Shown here: in pieces, positions 1 through 4,386 of the stretch
How the letters are laid out: every line of letters begins with the position of its first letter
Numbering within the stretch: position 1 is the stretch's first letter
Assembly (NCBI RefSeq): GCF_014359955.1
Contig: NZ_JACIYL010000226.1
Coordinates: forward strand, 1 to 5,760
DNA from: Thermogutta sp.
GTDB lineage: Bacteria > Planctomycetota > Planctomycetia > Pirellulales > Thermoguttaceae
Length of the DNA stretch: 5,760 nucleotides
Reading direction: 5' to 3'
Made by a program: the position numbers and the translations under genes
Notes under the pieces: generated by a model
Seen by the model: the letters and a program-made list of their open reading frames with translations, nothing else
What the model was told of the DNA's origin: nothing
Database searches by the model: none

Positions 1-151
1 GAGGTGCATTTTCAGCCACGGGGGGAACGGATAGCGGCGCCGGGAAGGGGAAAAGGCAGGTCAAATGTGGGTCACCTTGGGAGAAATGCACCGAGAGCCC
101 TCCTGCCGTGATCTTTGACACCCGTCCGATAACCGCCTGCGCCTGTGGCAT
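1..151 (-). CDS. Possible N-terminal fragment of an unrecognised protein, cut by the left edge
   Basis: On the minus strand an ATG at 151-149 opens a frame of about 50 codons with no stop before the window edge. The predicted start reads MPQAQAVIGRVSKITAGG. A purine-rich stretch (AAAAGGGGAGA) sits directly in front of the ATG, but its GGAG is only about three bases away, closer than a normal Shine-Dalgarno. I recognise no family. The third codon positions are moderately GC-rich. The opposite strand is not coding in any convincing way: its frames stop at 34, 111 and 213. A run of 50 open codons is weak evidence in GC-rich DNA, so this is a candidate only. Confidence 0.18.
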   Translation of the reverse strand, partial: MPQAQAVIGRVSKITAGGLSVHFSQGDPHLTCLFPFPAPLSVPPVAENAP

Positions 152-221
152 ATCTCCCCTTTTCCTCTCCCGGTGGGGGCGCGGACGTCCACACGGGTTC
201 GCGCGGGAGTGAGGTTCAACC

Positions 222-604
222 CGGAGGGACGTGCTTGTCAGGTGCATATTCGGAGGGACCCGCTCGTCGGGTCCGCCTCTCGGAGGGACCCGCTTGTCAG
301 GTCCGATGAATACCGATTGATGACCCATGCCGCTTCGCCGGGCACGACAGGCGTGCCCCTCCGGACGATCGGAGGGACGTGCTTGTCACGTCCGCTTCGC
401 GATGTTGGACTATCCGTTGTTATTCCCTGGGCACGACAGGCGTGCCCCTCCGACCTGTTTGAAGGGACCTTTTTCGGAGGGACCTGCTTGTCAGGTCCGA
501 TGAATACCGATTGATGACCCATGCCGCCTCCCCGGGCACGACAAGCGTGCCCCTCCGACCTGTTTGAAGGGACCTTTTTCGGAGGGACGTGCTTGTCACG
601 TCCG
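222..604. repeat. Array of nine REP/BIME-like palindromic units
   Basis: Nine related units share one plan: c, then GGAG, a 7-base arm, a 5-base loop (CTTGT, CTCGT or CCTGT) and the complementary arm. Forward units lie at 222-245, 251-275, 281-305, 370-394, 475-499 and 580-604. Inverted units lie at 340-363, 429-452 and 534-557. Arms vary: GGACGTG/CACGTCC, GGACCTG/CAGGTCC, GGACCCG/CGGGTCC, and GGGCACG/CGTGCCC in the inverted units. Only the first unit (two mismatches) and the third (one C-A mismatch) are imperfect. From the third unit on, orientation alternates. A GGAG-type head plus hairpin, in inverted pairs, is the plan of REP elements and BIMEs mobilised by RAYT (TnpA_REP) proteins; no such gene is in the window. 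The whole stretch is best read as non-coding, since open frames across it only translate the repeats. Confidence 0.9.
429..604. repeat. Tandem duplication of a 71-bp composite (inverted unit, linker, forward unit)
   Basis: Positions 429-499 and 534-604 are the same 71-bp block, 105 bases apart, with three differences by eye. One is in the hairpin loop of the inverted unit (ACAGG versus ACAAG). The other two are partner bases in the forward unit's stem: C484-G494 in the first copy, G589-C599 in the second. A second, overlapping long repeat is 281-363 versus 475-557 (83 bp, about four differences, offset 194). The array therefore grew by copying multi-unit blocks. Confidence 0.9.
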
Positions 605-617
605 CTTTTCGTCCTTT

Positions 618-636
618 CGGACATCCCATATGTCCG
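618..636. repeat. Hairpin with the same geometry as the array units
   Basis: CGGACAT (618-624) and ATGTCCG (630-636) form a perfect 7-bp stem around a 5-base loop, CCCAT. It lies 13 bases after the last array unit. It keeps the GGAC/GTCC stem base but lacks the GGAG head and CTTGT loop, so it is either a degenerate relative or an independent hairpin. Confidence 0.6.
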
Positions 637-677
637 ACCGAATTCCAACTCCTTGGTTCACGTACCGGTTCAACTGC

Positions 678-699
678 GGGCCGATTCATGAATCGCCCC
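678..699. promoter_or_regulatory. 22-bp near-perfect dyad upstream of the aminotransferase gene
   Basis: The core CGATTCATGAATCG (682-695) is a perfect 14-bp palindrome. It is extended by GGG (678-680) and CCC (697-699) across a single C/C mismatch pair, giving 22 bp with one mismatched pair. It lies about 185 bases before the aminotransferase start. Perfect dyads of this size are typical binding sites for dimeric regulators, but no regulator or promoter can be tied to it here. The rest of 605-883 holds no gene I can support and no clear promoter. Confidence 0.4.
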
Positions 700-883
700 T
701 ACCCAGTGTGCCCGTGGCTTGGGGTGGATTTTTGTAACAGTGGGAACGGGTCAGGCCTCCGCCGGTATTCCCCATTTCCCAGGCGATTCTGTACACTGAA
801 AGAAATGGCCAGAAATCGATATCCCTAGGACTTTCCCAGGATATTCCATTTTCAACCGCCCTATGACGGGGTAACGATAGCAT

Positions 884-2167
884 ATGCACGAGAAAGATTT
901 GCCGAAAGAAGTCCCCGGTCCGATCGGTCCCACGGAAACCCGGTCCGGATTCAGCATCCCGGTGGCGGATCGCGTCCTCCGTTTGCCGCCGTATCTGTTT
1001 GCGCGGATCAATAAACTCCTTTACGAGAAACGTCGCGCCGGCGCCGATGTGATCGACCTGGGAATGGGAAATCCCAGCGATCCCCCGCAGGATATTGTGA
1101 TAGAAAAGCTCGCCGCAGCCGCTCGGGATCCGGACAATCATGGCTACACCGAATCGAGGGGGATTCTGAACCTCCGCCGGGAGGTAGCTTCCAAGTACTT
1201 CAAACAGTTCGGAGTCCGATTGGATCCCGAATCTGAAATCATCGTGTGCCTGGGTTCAAAGGATGGATTCAGCCATCTTTGCCTGGCTTTGTTGGGGCCA
1301 GGAGATACGGCCGTCGTGCCGGCCCCGTCTTATCCGCCCCATGTGTACGCGGTCATTCTGGCAGGCGCCAGCACGATCAGTCTGGATGTCACCAAGCCGG
1401 ACGAATTTCTGTCGCGTCTCGCTTTCGTCTGCGAGAACATTTTTCCGCGACCAAAGGTCGTCGTGGTCAACTTTCCTCACAATCCTACCACAACCGTCGT
1501 GGAAGCCGACTTCTACCATGAACTGGTGCGACTGGCCAAGCGATACGGCTTTCTTGTGGTCAGCGACCTGGCCTACGCGGACGTCACGTTTGACGGCTAC
1601 CGGGCGCCGAGCTTACTGGCCGTTCCTGGCGGACGAGATGTGGGCGTGGAACTCACCACGATGAGCAAAGGTTACAATATGGCGGGCTGGCGGGTGGGAT
1701 TCTGCTGCGGAAATGCGGAGATGGTGCGGGCTCTCGCCACCGTCAAGACTTATTACGACTACGGCATGTTTCGCGCGATTCAGGTGGCGGCCATTGTCGC
1801 TCTGCGGCACACGGATGCCGCCGTTGAGGCCCAAGCCCGCGAGTACCAGCGGCGACGCGATGTCCTCTGCGAAGGACTGGAACGGCTGGGGTGGCCCATT
1901 GTTCGCCCCAAGGCGACGATGTTCGTGTGGGCGAAAATTCCCGAACCCTGGGCCAGCCAGATGTCGTCGTTCGACTTCGCGATGAAACTGCTGAAAGAAG
2001 CCGACGTGGCTGTCAGCCCCGGCGGCGGTTTTGGCGCAGCGGGCGAGGGATATCTGCGACTGGCGCTGGTCGAAAACGAACACCGCCTCCGCCAGGCCGT
2101 TCGCCAGATCGGGCGGTGTCTCGGACAGGCGCAAAGCCAACCACCCGCGCGAGTCGCCGGGAACTGA
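884..2167 (+). CDS. alaC: AlaC-type alanine (glutamate-pyruvate) aminotransferase
   Basis: This is a 427-residue PLP-dependent fold-type I aminotransferase. It closely resembles, from memory, E. coli AlaC, which exchanges the amino group between glutamate/2-oxoglutarate and pyruvate/alanine in the cytoplasm. Visible features in order: RLPPYLF substrate-entry segment (33-39), MGNP (61-64), HGYTESRG (86-93), phosphate-contacting GSKDG (124-128), ring-stacking Tyr150 in PSYPPH, Asn200 in FPHNPT, Asp228 and Tyr231 in SDLAYAD, Schiff-base Lys262 with Arg270 in [13 protein letters not shown], and carboxylate-binding Arg392 in YLRLAL. The sequence is complete. The start at 884 is the first ATG after an in-frame stop at 878; the ribosome site is weak (GGGG, 868-871). 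The N-terminus is about 13 residues longer than E. coli AlaC, so a later start is possible. The related LL-diaminopimelate aminotransferase is the main alternative function. No terminator hairpin is evident after the stop. Confidence 0.9.
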   Translation: MHEKDLPKEVPGPIGPTETRSGFSIPVADRVLRLPPYLFARINKLLYEKRRAGADVIDLGMGNPSDPPQDIVIEKLAAAARDPDNHGYTESRGILNLRREVASKYFKQFGVRLDPESEIIVCLGSKDGFSHLCLALLGPGDTAVVPAPSYPPHVYAVILAGASTISLDVTKPDEFLSRLAFVCENIFPRPKVVVVNFPHNPTTTVVEADFYHELVRLAKRYGFLVVSDLAYADVTFDGYRAPSLLAVPGGRDVGVELTTMSKGYNMAGWRVGFCCGNAEMVRALATVKTYYDYGMFRAIQVAAIVALRHTDAAVEAQAREYQRRRDVLCEGLERLGWPIVRPKATMFVWAKIPEPWASQMSSFDFAMKLLKEADVAVSPGGGFGAAGEGYLRLALVENEHRLRQAVRQIGRCLGQAQSQPPARVAGN

Positions 2168-2200
2168 CAGGAACCGTTGGGAAAGACAGAAGCAAACGCC

Positions 2201-2410
2201 TCAACTTGAGGTCGCGGCTCGGCTCTGCTTATTCTGCTCTTGATACCGCGCCCGAATTTCCTCAAGTTCTTTACTGAGCCGGTAATGGAGAGGACTTTCC
2301 GGTCTCAGGTGCTTCAAGAGAGATTCGGCCCGTTTCAGCTTCTTTTCGTCCACCGGACCTTTAGAGAACAACGAGTTCCAACTGTGGGCAACCTGTTGTT
2401 CGGTAAGCAA
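2201..2410 (-). CDS. Small unknown protein, 69 residues, TTG start
   Basis: I do not recognise this family. The protein starts MLTEQQVAHSWNSLF and is charged and probably all-helical: a Lys/Glu-rich helix around residues 22-35 (EKKLKRAESLLKHL), a Pro-containing turn (RPESP), then a second helix (LHYRLSKELEEIRARYQEQ, about 41-59), suggesting a helical hairpin. It has no cysteine, signal peptide or membrane segment. I chose the TTG at 2410-2408 because GGGAGGT (2422-2416) ends five bases before it and the helical, charged composition begins there. The frame is open upstream to an ATG at 2491 and a GTG at 2530, giving 96 or 109 residues, but neither has a ribosome site. The stop lies 33 bases beyond the aminotransferase stop, so the two genes converge. 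A function cannot be inferred from the neighbours. Confidence 0.6.
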   Translation of the reverse strand: MLTEQQVAHSWNSLFSKGPVDEKKLKRAESLLKHLRPESPLHYRLSKELEEIRARYQEQNKQSRAATSS

Positions 2411-2415
2411 GTGTG

Positions 2416-2422
2416 ACCTCCC
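2416..2422 (-). promoter_or_regulatory. Ribosome binding site deciding the TTG start of the small gene
   Basis: Read on the minus strand, GGGAGGT (2422-2416) matches the Shine-Dalgarno consensus AGGAGGT at six of seven positions. It is separated by CACAC from TTG (2410-2408). No comparable site precedes the in-frame ATG at 2491 or the GTG codons at 2530, 2524 and 2437. Confidence 0.6.
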
Positions 2423-2445
2423 TTGTTCTGGAGACACGTAACCGA

Positions 2446-2485
2446 CGCTATCAGCAAAACAACCCCCTGAAAAACGCTGATAGCG
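2446..2485 (-). promoter_or_regulatory. Stem-loop in the probable leader of the small gene
   Basis: CGCTATCAGC (2446-2455) and GCTGATAGCG (2476-2485) are perfect 10-bp inverted repeats around a 20-base loop. On the minus-strand transcript the loop is U-rich with a CAGGGGG core. If translation starts at the TTG at 2410, the element lies wholly in the untranslated leader, about 24 bases before the Shine-Dalgarno. It could be an RNA control element or a DNA operator; the sequence does not decide. It does not look like a terminator, because no T-run follows it on either strand. Confidence 0.5.
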
Positions 2486-2495
2486 ATTCATTGCT

Positions 2496-2523
2496 ATTAT
2501 ATCGTCACAGCCTCGCCGGTCCA
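2496..2523 (-). promoter_or_regulatory. Candidate sigma-70-type promoter for the small gene
   Basis: Read on the minus strand, 2501-2496 is a perfect TATAAT -10 box. Sixteen bases upstream, TGGACC (2523-2518) matches TTGACA at four of six positions. Transcription would begin near 2489, giving a leader of roughly 80 bases that contains the 2446-2485 stem-loop and then the Shine-Dalgarno and TTG. The good -10 box and its fit with the TTG start support each other, but the -35 is mediocre. Confidence 0.4.
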
Positions 2524-2863
2524 CTCGCACAGAGTCCGCACGCGGAGCGTTGCAGCATCGTTCCTGAATTCTCGGCAGGGCTGTCGTTCGCGGAGGGGTT
2601 TATTATTCTACGCGGATGTCTTCGGTCGCGTTCGCACGCCGCTCACGTGCGCAATCTATCCACAGAATCCGCGCGGATTGCAAAGCTGTGGTGGCAGGCG
2701 CGACCTGTGATCGCCGACAGTCAGAACATTCCGCCACAGTGTGCAGACCCAGCGGTGCTCCCGAAAGAGCCTGCACTTGGGTAAATTGGGGTCAATTCTG
2801 TGGTGGATTGGGTAAGACGTGTCGTCCCTGTCCCCAGAGGCTGTTTCACTTTCTTAACACAGG
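2524..2863. other. Divergent intergenic region without a convincing gene
   Basis: This stretch separates the minus-strand small gene from the plus-strand sulfatase and should hold the sulfatase promoter, which I cannot place. It contains several dyads: a TCCGC/GCGGA pair (2535-2546), a 6-bp CGCACG/CGTGCG hairpin with a 7-base loop (2633-2651), and the nested palindrome at 2660-2691. CTGTGG recurs four times on alternating strands between 2660 and 2803. Open frames across it on the plus strand (from 2413 and 2616) are antisense to, or run into, the real genes and show no family features. Confidence 0.6.
2660..2691. promoter_or_regulatory. Nested palindrome upstream of the sulfatase gene
   Basis: AATCCGCGCGGATT (2666-2679) is a perfect 14-bp palindrome. 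It is flanked by CCACAG (2660-2665), directly adjacent, and CTGTGG (2686-2691), six bases away, which are themselves complementary. As RNA or cruciform it would be a 5-bp AATCC/GGATT stem with a GCGC loop, a six-base bulge and an outer 6-bp stem. It lies about 185 bases before the sulfatase start, a plausible operator or structured leader position. Confidence 0.4.
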
Positions 2864-2869
2864 GGAGGT
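2864..2869 (+). promoter_or_regulatory. Ribosome binding site deciding the sulfatase start
   Basis: GGAGGT (2864-2869) lies five bases before ATG 2875 and matches the Shine-Dalgarno consensus. This favours ATG 2875 over the in-frame upstream GTG at 2800. The peptide starting at 2875 also begins with a well-formed export signal, whereas the longer version would bury it. Confidence 0.85.
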
Positions 2870-2874
2870 GTCTC

Positions 2875-4380
2875 ATGGTCAGCCGTCGGAGTGCCGAGTT
2901 TCTGGTCGTCGCTGTGGGCTGGATGCTGCTCTTCCCACCAACTGGATATGGAGCATCCGCCTCTGCCCCGAGCAAACCCAACGTCCTGTTCATCGCGATT
3001 GACGATCTCAATGATTGGACGGGCTTTCTGGGCGGCCACCCACAGGCAAAAACGCCGAATCTGGATGCCCTCGCCAAACAGGGGATGATTTTCACCCGCG
3101 CGTATTGCACAGCTCCGGCGTGCAATCCTTCCCGAACAAGCCTGTTGTGCGGCGTTTTGCCTTCCTCGTCAGGCGTCTATCACAATGACAATCCCTGGCG
3201 CCCGCAACTTCCCGATACCATCACCGTGTTCCAGCATTTCATGGCTCACGGTTACAAGGTGTACGGAGGAGGAAAGCTCTTCCACAATGTTTTCAATGAT
3301 CCCCAGTCGTGGGAAGTGTACTGGAACCGGCCTGGTGATCCGGTGCCGCCCAATCGACCTGTCAACGGCATTCCCAATGCGGCCCATTTTGATTGGGGGC
3401 CCCTCGACGTGGATGACGCCGCGATGGGCGACACCAAGCTGAGCGACTGGGCGATCGAATTCCTCAACCAGAAGCACGACCGCCCGTTCTTTTTGGCCGT
3501 CGGATACATTCGTCCGCATTTGCCCTGGTATGTGCCGCGACCGTACTTCGATGACTTTCCCCTTGCGAACATCGTTCTTCCTCAGGTGAAGGAAGACGAT
3601 CTGGATGACGTCCCGCCGCTGGGGAAAAAGATGGCCAACCCGCAGGGGGACCATGCCCGGGTGCTGGCCACCCACAACTGGGAAAAAGCCGTTCAGGGCT
3701 ACCTGGCCAGCATCGAGTTTGTGGATCGGCAGGTGGGCCGGTTACTGGATGCCTTTCAGAAAAGTCCTTATGCGAACAATACGATCGTGGTTGTGTGGGG
3801 AGATCACGGCTGGCATCTGGGGGAAAAACTCCACTGGCGAAAATTCACACTGTGGGAAGAGGCCACCCGTGTGCCGCTTATTATCTGCGTCCCGGGCATG
3901 ACGCAGCCAGGAAGCCAGTGCCCTCGCACCGTGAGCCTGCTTGACCTCTATCCCACCCTGTGTGAGTTGTGCGACCTTCCCATCCCAGAACACGTGGAAG
4001 GCAAGAGCATTGTGCGGCTCCTCAAGCAGCCGGATGCGCCCTGGGATCGACCGGTCATCACCACGCACGGCTATATGAACCACGCGGTACGCTCGGAGCG
4101 CTGGCGCTACATCCGCTACAGCGACGGGACGGAGGAACTCTACGACCACGAGAAAGACCCGATGGAATGGACCAATCTCGCCAACGATCCCGCTTACGCT
4201 GAAGTCAAGGCGGAGCTGGCCCAATGGCTGCCCAAAGTCAATAAACCGGAAGGCCCCAAAGCCAGGCCTCAGAACAACCAGCGCCGAGGTGGCCGCGCTC
4301 TGCCGCCCGAGAGTGCTTCCTGGCCGGAAGGTCTCCGCGCGTATTTTGCCCAGGAATGGTTCGGCGAATTTCAGCCGTGA
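2875..4380 (+). CDS. Secreted sulfatase, iduronate-2-sulfatase-like
   Basis: This 501-residue enzyme should hydrolyse sulfate esters, probably on a sulfated polysaccharide, outside the cytoplasm. A Sec-type signal occupies roughly residues 1-30: Arg4-Arg5, hydrophobic FLVVAVGWMLLF, then cleavage near GYGA-SASA. The alkaline-phosphatase-fold sulfatase domain follows. Asp43-Asp44 in FIAIDDLNDW and Asp310 in VVWGDHGWHLGEK are calcium ligands. Cys83 and Arg87 in CNPSRTSLLCG form the C-x-P-x-R motif whose Cys is converted to formylglycine. Lys134 and His137 (GGGKLFH), His215 (RPHLPW), His311 and Lys323 match the iduronate-2-sulfatase active-site pattern. ELYDHEKDPMEWTNLA (421-436) is the usual C-terminal sulfatase motif. 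The last 45 residues carry a basic, Pro/Asn/Gln/Arg-rich linker (about 461-475) and an unrecognised tail. No formylglycine-generating enzyme is in the window. The substrate cannot be read from the sequence. Confidence 0.93.
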   Translation: MVSRRSAEFLVVAVGWMLLFPPTGYGASASAPSKPNVLFIAIDDLNDWTGFLGGHPQAKTPNLDALAKQGMIFTRAYCTAPACNPSRTSLLCGVLPSSSGVYHNDNPWRPQLPDTITVFQHFMAHGYKVYGGGKLFHNVFNDPQSWEVYWNRPGDPVPPNRPVNGIPNAAHFDWGPLDVDDAAMGDTKLSDWAIEFLNQKHDRPFFLAVGYIRPHLPWYVPRPYFDDFPLANIVLPQVKEDDLDDVPPLGKKMANPQGDHARVLATHNWEKAVQGYLASIEFVDRQVGRLLDAFQKSPYANNTIVVVWGDHGWHLGEKLHWRKFTLWEEATRVPLIICVPGMTQPGSQCPRTVSLLDLYPTLCELCDLPIPEHVEGKSIVRLLKQPDAPWDRPVITTHGYMNHAVRSERWRYIRYSDGTEELYDHEKDPMEWTNLANDPAYAEVKAELAQWLPKVNKPEGPKARPQNNQRRGGRALPPESASWPEGLRAYFAQEWFGEFQP

Positions 4381-4386
4381 AGGGGC

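Noticed and set aside
3..92. 9-bp inverted repeat GGTGCATTT (3-11) / AAATGCACC (84-92)
   Set aside because: The arms are 72 bases apart with no mobile gene between, so a chance match is likely.
222..604. CRISPR array
   Set aside because: Units are in both orientations with irregular spacers, and some linkers are duplicated. This is palindrome-array structure, not direct repeats with unique spacers.
173..689. Open frames across the repeat array (173-514 plus; 238-648 and 420-689 minus)
   Set aside because: Their translations are only the repeated units read in frame (recurrent GTCLSG/RDKHVPP-like strings), with no domain and no ribosome site.
686..1141. Minus-strand frame of 151 codons
   Set aside because: It is largely antisense to the aminotransferase N-terminus and shows no recognisable family.
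2656..2664. DnaA-box-like sequence (CTATCCACA, eight of nine)
   Set aside because: It is a single copy with no second box or AT-rich region nearby, so there is no case for an origin.
2413..2784. Plus-strand frame of 123 codons
   Set aside because: It runs through the leader of the small minus-strand gene and the dyad-rich intergenic region, has atypical composition, and lacks a ribosome site.
2800..2874. Extended sulfatase start at GTG 2800
   Set aside because: It has no ribosome site and would bury the signal peptide. ATG 2875 has GGAGGT five bases upstream.
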